From Paenibacillus tyrphae (GTDB lineage: Bacteria > Bacillota > Bacilli > Paenibacillales > NBRC-103111): a stretch of 64,000 bases of DNA. The stretch lies in NCBI RefSeq assembly GCF_027925525.1, contig NZ_BSDJ01000032.1, positions 1 through 64,000 on the forward strand. Direction: 5' to 3'. The notes under the pieces were generated by a model. It searched no databases and was not told the origin of the DNA. It was given only the letters and a program-made list of their open reading frames with translations. This document shows positions 7,865 to 18,900 of the stretch, in pieces. Within the stretch, counting starts at the first letter, position 1. Each line of letters starts with the position of its first letter. Both the position numbers and the translations under genes were made by a program.

Positions 7865-8767
7865 TCACTCCGAACCTATGAATTGAGTTTCCTGCATGCC
7901 CTTTAAATCTTCCAGAAACTGATGCAGCGCCGAGCTCAGATAGCGTCCAGACTTGTACACCACCCCGACCGGGTGGCTGATTTCGAGCTCGTTCACCTTG
8001 ATCATCTTGAGCGTCCCAAGGCGCAGCTCGCTTTGGATCGACAGCTTCGAGATGATCGCCGCCCCGAGGTTCAACTCCACCATCCGTTTCACTTCCTCGC
8101 TGCTGGACAACTCCATCACGACCTGTGGGGTGATATACAGCTGCTTCAGAATTTGATCTACGAACCTCCGTCCGGCCGTTTCCGGAGATAGCATGATCAG
8201 CGGCAGCTCGTGAAGCCGCTCGATCGGCACATGCGCGAACCGCGCAAGCGGATGATCGGGGGAGACGACCAGCTCGAACGTATCGTAATAAAGCACGGAG
8301 CTTTCAAGCGCGGGATGCTTGTCGAACAGGTAGGTGATGCCGATATCGATCGTTCCGTTCTCGACACTGTGCATGATTTGCGAGGTGGTCATCGAATGGA
8401 TGGTCGTTTTGATCAAGGGGAACTGGTTCTGAAAATAAGACAGCACCCTTGGCAAAATTTGAATCGCGATCGAAGTTGTCGTTCCCAGATGAATATGTCC
8501 TTGCGGCGTTTGATTCAAATCCGAAAGCCGCTGCTTCAAATCTTCGACCGTCTGTAAAATAATCTCCGCATGTTCAAGAAAGACTTGGCCGCTGTCGGTT
8601 AGCGTAACCGGCTGGTTGCGGTCGATCAGCACCGTTTTGAATTCGTCTTCCAGACTTTTAATTTGCGCCGAGACGGCCGGCTGGGTCAGATTCAGAATTT
8701 CGCCCGCTTTGCGAAAGCTCATAGTCTTGGATATCGTAATGAGCGTTTCCAACTGATTGAGATTCAC
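7865..8767 (-). CDS. LysR-family transcriptional regulator
   Basis: A 300-residue LysR-type regulator. The N-terminal helix-turn-helix is plain (MSFRKAGEILNLTQPAVSAQIKSLEDEF) and is followed by the two-lobed effector domain typical of the family (HIHLGTTTSIAIQILPRVL, then IDIGITYLFDKHP). I place the start at the GTG at 8767, six bases after GAGGAGG; the upstream in-frame Met has no site. It is divergent from the drug exporter and upstream of the PHP phosphatase. Effector unknown. The domain layout resembles CysL/CbbR-type members, but this does not identify the ligand. Confidence 0.9.
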   Translation of the reverse strand: MNLNQLETLITISKTMSFRKAGEILNLTQPAVSAQIKSLEDEFKTVLIDRNQPVTLTDSGQVFLEHAEIILQTVEDLKQRLSDLNQTPQGHIHLGTTTSIAIQILPRVLSYFQNQFPLIKTTIHSMTTSQIMHSVENGTIDIGITYLFDKHPALESSVLYYDTFELVVSPDHPLARFAHVPIERLHELPLIMLSPETAGRRFVDQILKQLYITPQVVMELSSSEEVKRMVELNLGAAIISKLSIQSELRLGTLKMIKVNELEISHPVGVVYKSGRYLSSALHQFLEDLKGMQETQFIGSE

Positions 8768-8933
8768 ATCGTTCCTCCTCACCGGGGCGCGAACGCTTTC
8801 AATAGCATTCTCAAAATAAGAAAATTTTATCATTTATTTAGTAAGCATAAATACAATTTCTTGACTTACTCCATTATATGATACTTGAAAGATTAGGGCA
8901 AACTACGCCCAGAGAAAAAAATCACACGTACTC

Positions 8934-8961
8934 TTGTCACCTACTCAAATTTGAGTATAAT
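8934..8961 (+). promoter_or_regulatory. Exporter promoter with palindromic operator in the spacer
   Basis: TTGTCA (8934-8939) and TATAAT (8956-8961) are separated by 16 bp. The perfect palindrome TACTCAAATTTGAGTA (8942-8957) fills the spacer and reaches the -10 box, so a dimer bound there would block RNA polymerase. The PadR-type regulator encoded two genes on is the obvious candidate. Confidence 0.75.
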
Positions 8962-8992
8962 TTAGTTTAGCACTAAAAATACATCCAGGTAA

Positions 8993-10567
<1,575 letters not shown>

Positions 10568-10582
10568 GGGAGGTGAATACGG

Positions 10583-11143
10583 TTGTCCATGAAGCTCGTC
10601 ATTTTGGGTCTGCTCATGGAAGGAGACAGCCATCCCTACGAATTGCGGCATAAAATGAAGGAGCGGGCTATGCTCCACTACATTAAAATGCAGGAAGGCT
10701 CGCTGTATTACGCCATCGATACGCTGAATAAAGAAGGGTACATCGAGGCGCTGGAAATTGTGAAGGAGAGCGGACGTCCCGACCGCACCGTCTACCGGAT
10801 TACGGAAGAAGGCAGGCAGTTGTTTCACCGCCTGCTGCTGGAGCAGTTCGATAGCCGCACGACCGTCTTTCACCCGATGTACGCGGCGCTGGTGTTCGCC
10901 TTCCATGGAGATGCTCAGCGGATTCATGACATCATCTCGCAAAAAATCGAAGAGCAGCGTCGCATCGTAGCCTTGCTGCATGATATCTACGAGGAGCATA
11001 TCCCTACCGTGCCCCGCAGCGTGCTGCATATGATGAAAGGCCGCTGGGAGCACGCCGTCACGGAACTGCGCTGGCTGGAACGGCTTGCTGCCGATGCCGC
11101 GGCAGGAAGGCTGTACGAATTCGGCAACCCGCTGGAGGAGTAG
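10583..11143 (+). CDS. PadR-family transcriptional regulator
   Basis: A 186-residue PadR regulator. The N-terminal winged helix reads ILGLLMEGDSHPYELRHKMKERAM, then EGSLYYAIDTLNKEGYIEA and the wing PDRTVYRITEEGRQL; the C-terminal half is the helical Vir-type dimerisation domain. The start is TTG at 10583, eight bases after GGGAGGTG, with an ATG two codons later as an alternative. Cotranscribed with the exporter, it most likely represses the operon by binding the palindrome in its promoter. The inducing ligand would be a drug-like or phenolic compound, by analogy only. Confidence 0.9.
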   Translation: MSMKLVILGLLMEGDSHPYELRHKMKERAMLHYIKMQEGSLYYAIDTLNKEGYIEALEIVKESGRPDRTVYRITEEGRQLFHRLLLEQFDSRTTVFHPMYAALVFAFHGDAQRIHDIISQKIEEQRRIVALLHDIYEEHIPTVPRSVLHMMKGRWEHAVTELRWLERLAADAAAGRLYEFGNPLEE

Positions 11144-11172
11144 GCGGATAGTAAAAAAGGATTTTGACAAGG

Positions 11173-11431
11173 ACGGGCCCGAAAGGGCCCGTTTAGCTTG
11201 TGGAGAAGTAGTCTTTTAAAAAATAGAGAAGTATACGGAGGTGGGGTATGCACTGGAGGAGCGACAGCGTTCGCCTTTGTCTGCGGGAAATATCCGCTGC
11301 GAAGCGGCTTCAAATCAAAATTTCCTGCGGACAAGAGCGACCGGAAGTGGATACCCCACCCACTCGTACATCTCTCTATTACCTCAATTGACCACTGTCT
11401 CAACAAACTCGACGGGCCCAAAAGGGTCCGT
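11173..11431. repeat. Palindromic intergenic element, copy 1
   Basis: About 259 bp with nested symmetry. The left end is a terminator-like hairpin ACGGGCCC-GAAA-GGGCCCGT and the right end is ACGGGCCC-AAAA-GGGTCCGT plus eight T residues. Between them GGTGGGGTAT (11240) pairs with ATACCCCACC (11351), inner segments such as TCTGCGGGAAAT pair with ATTTCCTGCGGA, and CCGCT-GCGA-AGCGG sits at the centre. The flanks are also imperfectly complementary. No coding frame is convincing. The design matches 38495-38769. The left and right ends can serve as terminators for the PadR operon. Confidence 0.65.
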
Positions 11432-11543
11432 TTTTTTTCGATCAATAATCTTTGTCAATATCCGGCAAAGAAAAGATCAATAAAGGAAATAGAAAAATCC
11501 CCGTTATGAAGGTATGATTACGTTAATATATGGTTATTGGTCC

Positions 11544-11605
11544 AAGAGACGACACCTTTTCGTTCAGTTCAAGTTTCTGAAAACTAAGGTTGCCGTCTCT
11601 TTTTT
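11544..11605 (+). terminator. Isolated terminator-like hairpin
   Basis: AAGAGACGACACCTT pairs with AAGGTTGCCGTCTCTT (mismatches in the middle) and is followed by six T residues. No gene ends here, so it may close a short untranslated transcript or act on the leader of the secreted protein gene. The rest of 11432-11717 shows nothing recognisable. Confidence 0.55.
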
Positions 11606-11717
11606 CGTTATAGGGTAGAAAAGCAGTCGATTACCGCTTATGAAGGGAGGTGGGGGAAACTGTAGGCTGCGGCTTGTACGCCTTATTTTTTTCAAAAATT
11701 CATGGAAGGGAGCATGA

Positions 11718-14700
11718 TTGAGGATGAAGATCAAAGCGGCAAAAGCATTAGGGATTTCTGTGCTGCTCGCGCTGCAGCTCCTGGTGCCCGCTCAAGGGTT
11801 CGGGCAGGAGGCGCGGCAAGGCAGCATGGAAACGGGGGACTCGAACGCTCCGGCAACGACTACCTCTGCCGTCTACGGCAGCGGAAGCATCGGAACGATG
11901 GCAGCCGTCCCCAGTCCGTGGTCGAACAAAGATATCGGCTCCCCGGCGCTGGCGGGCAGCGCGGACTTCAATCCCGGTACGGGCGTGTATACGGTAAAGG
12001 GAGCGGGCAAAGACATCTGGGGTACTTCCGACCAATTCCATTACGTGTATCAGCCGTTAACCGGCAGCGGCGCGATCATCGCGCAAGTGACGGGGCAGGG
12101 CAATACCGACGACTTCGCGAAGGCGGGCCTGATGATCCGCGAGACGCTCGATGCGAACGCCAAGCACGTCGATATCGCCGCGGTTCCGTCCGGCATGTAT
12201 ACGTTCCAGTACCGGAACGATGTGGGCGGGGCGACAACCAGCGTGAAGGCGAATTCAACGAGCCCGTCGTGGTTGAAGCTTGAGCGTGACGGCAATACGT
12301 TCAAAGGCTCTTATTCCACGGACGGATCGATTTGGACGGAAGTAAGCCAGACGAGCGTAACGATGGGAAGCAGCGTTTATGTCGGCTTAGCCGTTTCGAG
12401 CCATAACGTTTCGAAGCTGAACACCGCCACCTTTACCAACGTAAGCCTTGGCGGATCGGATACGACGGCGCCCTCCGTACCGATAGGTCTGAACTCGCCG
12501 AATCAAACCGAAACGACCGTGGAGCTGTCATGGACGGCTTCGACGGACAATGTCGGAGTTACGGGCTACGACGTGTTCCAGAACGGGACCTTGATCGGAA
12601 GCCCGCTCGGTAACTCGTATTCCGTCGTAGGGCTGACGCCAGGCACGGCGTACAGCTTTACGGTGAAAGCGAAGGATGCCGCCGGCAACTCGTCGGCCGC
12701 CAGCAGCCAGCTCAGCGTAACGACCAAGGCCGATACGACGGCTCCGACCGAGCCGACGAACGTGACCGCAGCCGGGAAGACGGACACGACCGTGACGTTG
12801 ACCTGGACCGCTTCAACGGATAACGTCGGCGTGACCGCTTACGACATCTACCGTGACGGGACGCTTGTTCAAGCCGGTGTCACCGAAACGTCGTACACGG
12901 TGACGGGGCTGACCGCAAGCACGGCGTACAGCTTTACGGTCAAGGCCAAGGATGCCGCCGGCAACCAATCGGCCGCCAGCCAGCCGCTATCGGTCACGAC
13001 GAACGCTCCGGGACCGGGTGAAGTTCCGGCTCCGTGGCAGTCGAAGGACATCGGTTCCCCGGCGGTAGCCGGCAGCGCTCTGTACGATGCGAATACCGAT
13101 GTGTTCACCGTATCCGGTGCAGGCAAAGATATTTGGAGCACGTCGGACCAATTCCGCTATGTGTACCGGCCTTGGAGCGGGGACGGGACGATCGTTGCTC
13201 TGATCACCTCCCAAACGAATACCGACGGCTGGGCGAAAGCGGGAATCATGATCCGCGAGAACCTGAATGCCGACGCGAAGCATGTCGACCTGCTCCTGTC
13301 CCCATCCAACGGCTTCACGTTCCAGTACCGGACCGCGGCGGGAGGATCGACGGAATCGGTCAAGCAAGCGTCTTCAAGCCCCGCTTGGGTGAAGCTGCAG
13401 CGGACCGGCAACGTGATCAAAGGCTTTGTCTCCAATAATGGTATGAACTGGGGAGACATCGGCAGCGTAACGGTCGCCATGGGGGCGAATGTATACTTCG
13501 GTCTGGCGGTCACCAGCCATGACGTGAACACGGCCAGCACGGCTACGATAAGCAAAGTGACCGTCAACGCGTCGGGGGACGTCTACCCGCCGACGGCTCC
13601 GACCAATGTGGCGGTGGACAGCAAAACGGACACCAGCGTAGACTTGACGTGGCTTGCCTCGGTGGATGATATCGGCGTTACCGGATACGACGTTTACCGG
13701 GACGGCCAGCTTGCCGGCAGCACGACGACGGAAACCTTCTTTAAGGTGACGGGCCTCAAGGCCAACACGACGTACAGCTTTACCGTGAAAGCGAAAGATG
13801 CGGAAGGACGCGTATCGGAAGCCAGCACACCGCTTAGCGTCACGACGGCGGCACAGCCGGATACGCAAAGCCCGACAGCTCCTTCCAATCTGACCAGTCC
13901 GGGCAAAACTTCCTCCTCCGTTTCCTTGGCCTGGACAGCGTCGACGGACAATGTGGGCGTGTTCAAATATGAGGTATACAAAGACGGGACACTGACGGAC
14001 AGCACGACTGGCACGACCTTTACCGTCAGCGGCCTCAAGGCGAACACGACGTACAGCTTTACCGTAAAAGCGAGAGATTTGGCGGGCAACGTATCGGCGG
14101 CCAGCAACACGCTCTCCGTGAAGACTTCGGCGACTTCTACCGACCCGTATACGCTGCAGGTCGTAGCGGACAATCTGGAAGTTCCGTGGGCGTTGGCGTT
14201 TGCTCCGGACGGACGGATTTTCTTCACCGAGCGCAACAGCGGCCGCGTCCGCGTAGTCGTCAACGGCCAAGTGCGCAGCACGCCGGTCATTACGCTCGGA
14301 GAGCCGTTCTACTATCAGCCGAAAAGCGAAGGCGGGCTGCTGGGGATTGCGCTGGACCCGAACTTTGAGACCAACCATTACATGTACTTGTACCATACTT
14401 ACAAGGATTCCAATAATACCGTGAAAAATCGTCTTGTCCGCCTGATCGAGAACAACAATACGGCGAAGCTCGACAAAGTGCTGCTCGACAAGCTGCCCGG
14501 CGCGGTCTATCACAACGGCGGACGGCTCAAGGTCGGCCCGGATAACAAGTTGTACTTCAGCAACGGCAACTACGGCAAAACGGACGATACGCTAACGTAC
14601 CTTGGTGGGAAAATTCTCCGTTTGAATCTGGACGGCACGATTCCGAGCGATAACCCGTTCGGCGCCAGCTCGCCGGTGTATACGAGAGGCCACCGCAACC

Positions 14701-15164
14701 CGCAAGGACTGGCCTGGCAGCCGGGAACGAACCGTCTCTTCTCCTCGGAGCACGGTGAAGCCGCCAAGGACGAAATTAACCTTATCGTGCCGGGAGCCAA
14801 CTACGGATGGCCAGATTACGAAGGCGACAATCAGAACAAGCCGGGCATCACGCCGCCCCTCATTCACAGCGGCAATACAAGGTGGGCCCCGTCAGGCATC
14901 ACGTTCGTCTCCGACGGACCGTGGAAAGGCGATCTGCTCGTGTCCAACCTCGTCGGCAAGCAGATCATTCGCATGCAGGTAAAAGAGCAGAACGGCCAGC
15001 CGGTGATCGGCAACCTGAGCTACCTGTATAAAAATACCTATGGCCGTATCCGCGAGATCATTGAAGCGCCGGACCGTTCACTCTACTTTATTACAAGCAA
15101 CAACGGCGACAAGAACGGCGACGGCACCCCGGATAAATTGATAAGACTCATACCGAATTTTTAA
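11718..15164 (+). CDS. Secreted FN3-repeat protein with glucose/sorbosone dehydrogenase-like domain
   Basis: A 1148-residue exported protein. A signal peptide is followed by, roughly: a 190-residue beta-sandwich (60-250) resembling DUF1349/laminin-G-like domains, two fibronectin type III repeats (252-428), a second copy of the sandwich (433-615), two more FN3 repeats (620-808), and a C-terminal six-bladed propeller (812-1148) of the GSDH/PQQ-sugar-dehydrogenase fold (VADNLEVPWALAFAPDG, GGLLGIALDPNF, YHNGGRLKVGPDN, RGHRNPQGLAW, GANYGWPDYEGD). FN3 units share the text TAYSFTVKAKDAAGN. The start is TTG at 11718 (GGAAGGGAG five bases upstream) or ATG at 11724. It probably acts on sugars outside the cell; whether it binds PQQ cannot be told. 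Confidence 0.88.
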   Translation: MRMKIKAAKALGISVLLALQLLVPAQGFGQEARQGSMETGDSNAPATTTSAVYGSGSIGTMAAVPSPWSNKDIGSPALAGSADFNPGTGVYTVKGAGKDIWGTSDQFHYVYQPLTGSGAIIAQVTGQGNTDDFAKAGLMIRETLDANAKHVDIAAVPSGMYTFQYRNDVGGATTSVKANSTSPSWLKLERDGNTFKGSYSTDGSIWTEVSQTSVTMGSSVYVGLAVSSHNVSKLNTATFTNVSLGGSDTTAPSVPIGLNSPNQTETTVELSWTASTDNVGVTGYDVFQNGTLIGSPLGNSYSVVGLTPGTAYSFTVKAKDAAGNSSAASSQLSVTTKADTTAPTEPTNVTAAGKTDTTVTLTWTASTDNVGVTAYDIYRDGTLVQAGVTETSYTVTGLTASTAYSFTVKAKDAAGNQSAASQPLSVTTNAPGPGEVPAPWQSKDIGSPAVAGSALYDANTDVFTVSGAGKDIWSTSDQFRYVYRPWSGDGTIVALITSQTNTDGWAKAGIMIRENLNADAKHVDLLLSPSNGFTFQYRTAAGGSTESVKQASSSPAWVKLQRTGNVIKGFVSNNGMNWGDIGSVTVAMGANVYFGLAVTSHDVNTASTATISKVTVNASGDVYPPTAPTNVAVDSKTDTSVDLTWLASVDDIGVTGYDVYRDGQLAGSTTTETFFKVTGLKANTTYSFTVKAKDAEGRVSEASTPLSVTTAAQPDTQSPTAPSNLTSPGKTSSSVSLAWTASTDNVGVFKYEVYKDGTLTDSTTGTTFTVSGLKANTTYSFTVKARDLAGNVSAASNTLSVKTSATSTDPYTLQVVADNLEVPWALAFAPDGRIFFTERNSGRVRVVVNGQVRSTPVITLGEPFYYQPKSEGGLLGIALDPNFETNHYMYLYHTYKDSNNTVKNRLVRLIENNNTAKLDKVLLDKLPGAVYHNGGRLKVGPDNKLYFSNGNYGKTDDTLTYLGGKILRLNLDGTIPSDNPFGASSPVYTRGHRNPQGLAWQPGTNRLFSSEHGEAAKDEINLIVPGANYGWPDYEGDNQNKPGITPPLIHSGNTRWAPSGITFVSDGPWKGDLLVSNLVGKQIIRMQVKEQNGQPVIGNLSYLYKNTYGRIREIIEAPDRSLYFITSNNGDKNGDGTPDKLIRLIPNF

Positions 15165-15182
15165 GCAAAAAAATGATAAAGA

Positions 15183-15262
15183 GGACCGCTCCGATGATCT
15201 TGCCTCCAATGATGTTAGGCTGTGTCTAACCATTGGGGGCGGCTCACCAGGGCGGTCCTTTT
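15183..15262. terminator. Nested hairpin terminator between convergent genes
   Basis: GAGGACCGC pairs with GCGGTCCTT, and an inner stem pairs GCCTCCAATGATGTTAG with CTAACCATTGGGGGC. TTTT follows on the plus strand and an A-rich run lies on the left, so it can serve both the secreted protein gene and the MarR gene. Confidence 0.75.
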
Positions 15263-15267
15263 ATGTT

Positions 15268-15702
15268 TTACTCGGACATTTTATGGGCGATTTTCTCGAA
15301 GCTTTGCAGGAACGGCTCCAGCTCGTGCGGCTCCAGATAGGACAAGTAGGTGTTGATCACTTCCGAGCGGAGCGCCCGGATACGGAGCAGCGCCTCGCGC
15401 GCCTGCTCGGTTGCTTCCAGTAGAACGACGCGTCTGTCGTTCTCGTCGTGCTTCCGGTGCACGAACCCGTTTTGCACCAGACGGTCGATCATAACGGTAA
15501 TCGCGCTCGGCGTTACTTCCATCCTTTGGGCCAGCCGGCCGACCTGGCACGGTTCGCACCTGACGATCGTATACAGCATCATGATCTGCGGTCCCGTCAA
15601 ATTCAGATCGGCAGGCAGTGCCAATCCTGGTCCGAGTTTTTGGAACATTGTAAAAAACGCTTTTTCAAACCGCTCGATCGCGTGATCCATAGGATCAGCC
15701 AT
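15268..15702 (-). CDS. MarR-family transcriptional regulator
   Basis: A 144-residue winged-helix regulator with the usual MarR order: an N-terminal dimerisation helix, LTGPQIMMLYTIVRCEPCQVGRLAQRMEVTPSAITVMIDRLVQNGFV as helix-turn-helix, and the wing RKHDENDRRVVLLEATEQ. GAGGAG lies nine bases upstream of the ATG. Divergent from the Lhr-type gene. TTCGAAT occurs on both sides of its promoter (15719-15725 and 15766-15772) and could be its own binding sites. The CEPC pair within the DNA-binding domain could be redox-sensitive, but this is speculation. No obvious target beyond itself. Confidence 0.88.
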   Translation of the reverse strand: MADPMDHAIERFEKAFFTMFQKLGPGLALPADLNLTGPQIMMLYTIVRCEPCQVGRLAQRMEVTPSAITVMIDRLVQNGFVHRKHDENDRRVVLLEATEQAREALLRIRALRSEVINTYLSYLEPHELEPFLQSFEKIAHKMSE

Positions 15703-15934
15703 GCTTTTCAGCTCCTCGTTCGAATAATCCGATATTTAAAGTGTTAATAGGATAGATTTAATTTATTCGAATGAATCGTAGCACCGAGTTGAACATGTGT
15801 CAATGGAAGACGGCGGCCCGGATGGCGGGGAAGACGGAATTTCGCTTGGATGTGCCGGCGCTTGTTTTTTTGGTATGATACCGATATCGAACGTATATTT
15901 GGAAAGAAATTTAGGGGAAGAAGGGGAAACGAAC

Positions 15935-18900
15935 ATGGATGCGGAGTCGCCAATCGGGTTTCATCCGCTGCTGGCCGCCTGGTTCGGGCAGACGTTCGGG
16001 GAGCCGACGGAGGTGCAGTTGCGGGCGTGGGAGTCGATCGGGTCGGGCGCTCATACCTTGATCGCCGCGCCGACAGGTTCGGGCAAGACGCTTGCGGCGC
16101 TGCTGCCCTGCTTGGATCGGATCGTGACCGGCAAGGCCGCGGATGGAGAGGTCCGGGGAGTAAAGCTGCTGTACATCACGCCGCTCAAGGCGCTGAACAA
16201 CGATATTCACCATCACGTTGTCGGCTTCATCGATCAATTGGAGCGGACGGCGGCGGAGACCGGCCTGCTGTGGCCGGGGCTGACCGTCGGCGTCCGAACG
16301 GGCGATACGACGCAAAGCACACGGGCGTCGATGCTGCGGCAGCCGCCGGACGTGCTCGTGACGACACCCGAGTCGCTGTATATTTTGCTGACGTCTCTGA
16401 AAGGCAGAGACATGCTGCGGACCGTTCGCCATGTGATTGTTGACGAGATTCATGATCTGGCCGAGGGAGCCAGAGGGCTGCATTTGTCGGTGAGCTGGAG
16501 CGTCTCGTCGTTTGGTGCGGGCATTCCCCACAGCGTATCGGCGTGTCGGCGACGCAAAAGCCGATCGAGCGGGTGGCACGTTTTCTCGGAGGCTGGGAGC
16601 CTGCGGAAACAGAGGGCTGGAACGGTGAGGCGATGGCGGAAGGTAGCGGGTCGGATGAAGCTCAAACCGGAAGGGGCGCCGGATCGGACGAGACCGTAGC
16701 GGGCGCGGATGTGTCCGTGGAAGCCGGTCATGAAACGATTGCGGACGCTCCCATGCGGCCTCGTCCGGTGAACATTGTGGAGAGCCGAATGGACAAAGCG
16801 CTTCAGCTTGTCGTCACAATGCCGGAGCAAACGTTCATTACGCAGGACAAGCAGGAAGCCGTCTGGGGGCCGGTTACCGAACGCCTCGTGAAGCTCATGG
16901 AAGGAAGCCGGTCCGTGTTGATCTTCGCCAACAACCGGCGGCTTTGCGAGCGGCTGACGCTGCGGCTGAACGACCATGTCGGCTACGAAATGGCCCGCTC
17001 GCATCACGGCAGCGTCTCCCGGGAGCAGCGGCTTGAGGTGGAGCGCGCGCTCAAAGCGGGCGAGCTTCGCTGCCTCGTGGCAACGTCTTCGCTGGAGCTG
17101 GGCATCGACGTCGGCCATATCGATCTGGTGATGCAGATCGATTCGCCGAAGAGCGCAGCCGCGGGAATTCAGCGCATCGGCCGGGCCGGACACAGCGTGG
17201 GCGGCGTTAGCCGGGGCGTCATTCTGGCGCGCAGCCGCGGCCAGCTGCCGGAATGCGCGGTGCTGGCCCGCCGCGTGCTGGAGCGCGACATCGAGGAAAT
17301 CCGCATCCCAGTACAGTCGCTGGACGTCTTGTGCCAGCAAATTGCGGCGATGGTGGCGGGGGACGACTGGACGATTGACGAGCTGGCACGGGTGCTGGCC
17401 GGCAGCTACGGGTACCGGGATTTTCCGCGGGAGCGGCTATTGGACGTGCTGCAGGTGCTGTCCGGGTACTACCCGTTCGTTCGTCCTCTCCTGGATTGGA
17501 ACCGCGACACAGGCGTACTGTCCCGCCGAGGAGTAACGGGTATGGCCGCCATTATGGGGGCCGGCACGATTCCCCAGAGCAGCGCCTACCCGGTGCATCA
17601 TGCGGACAGCCGTGTGCACATCGGCGAGCTGGACGAGGAATATATTCACGAAAGCCGGGTCGGCGACGTGTTCCAGCTTGGAACGTCGTCCTGGAAAATT
17701 CAATCGATCAAAAACGACCGGGTGTACGTCGTCGAAGCGGGCAACCGGTTCAGCGAGATTCCGTTTTGGCGGGGCGAAGGGCAGGGCCGCACGTATGAGC
17801 TGTCGCGGGACATCGGGCGGTTCATGAACGAGCTGGAGCGCCGGCTGGAACGGGAGGAGCCGCATGGCACGCTGGACTGGCTGATCCGGGATTATGGGCT
17901 GGACGCCGGAGCCGCGGGCGAGCTGATCGCGCTGGTTCGGTCGCAGAAGGCCGTGTCGGCGGTGCCGACACACCGCCGCATCGTCATCGAGCGGTTCCGG
18001 GACGAGCTGAAGCAGTGGCATGTCATCGTGCACAGCACGTTCGGCCGGACGTTCAACCGAACATGGCTGCTGGCGCTTCGGCAGCATGGGGAGGAGCGGT
18101 TCCCCGTGCGGCTATTCGCGAATGCCAAGGACAACGGCATTCATTTCGTCTTGTCCGGCGCCGACGAGGGAATGGCCGCAAGCTTCGTGGCGATGCTGCG
18201 CGGCGTGACGTCCGCCCGGCTCGAAGCGCTGCTGCGCGAAGCGCTGCTGCGCGCAGCGGTGCCGTCTTCGTCGCAGTTCGGGGCCGCGTTCCGCCGTCTG
18301 GCCGAGACGTCGCTGCTGCTGTCGCGGAGCTTCACGCGCACGCCGGCGTGGAAGAAGCGGCTGCGCAGCGAGGAGCTGCTGCGGGAATCGCTGCCGTACG
18401 CCGAGCGGTTTCCTTTTCTAGGTGAGGCGATGCGCATTTGCCTGCAGGAGGAGCTGGACATGCCGCGGGTGCGGGAGGCGCTGGAGCAGATCGAGGCCGG
18501 AGCGCTGGAGGTGAACGTGCGCGAGAGCCTATTTCCTTCGCCGCTGGCTGCGGCGTTTTTGACCGAGTTCATGGGTGCTCAAATTTACGAGTCCGACGCC
18601 GTCGGCAAAGATATTCAACTGCAGCTGCTCGGCTTGGAGCGGGCGCAGGCCGGGCGGCTGTTCGGCGAAAGCCCGGTGCTGGAAGCCGGGCAGCCGGACC
18701 GGGGCGCTGCGGAGGAGGAGCCGTGGCCGACTTCCGCCCCGCTGGAGCTGGAGCAGCCGGAGACGCTGCTGCGCCTCCTGAAGCAGCGAGGCGACCGGAC
18801 CGTCGCCGAGATGGCGAGGCTGGCCGTGGATAGCGGCGCTGACGAGGCGCAGCAGCAGGTGGAAAAGATCGGCAGGCTGCTACGCCAATTGGAAGAGGAA

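Noticed and set aside
11198-11509. Open frames across the palindromic element
   Set aside because: They run through hairpin arms, lack ribosome binding sites and show no protein-like composition.
12480-14130. Repeats that look like a CRISPR or tandem array
   Set aside because: These are FN3 coding repeats (TAYSFTVKAKDAAGN-like) of about 90 codons, in frame, not short repeats with spacers.
13374-14513. Minus-strand frame inside the secreted protein gene
   Set aside because: Shadow frame over FN3 repeats; no start site or family.
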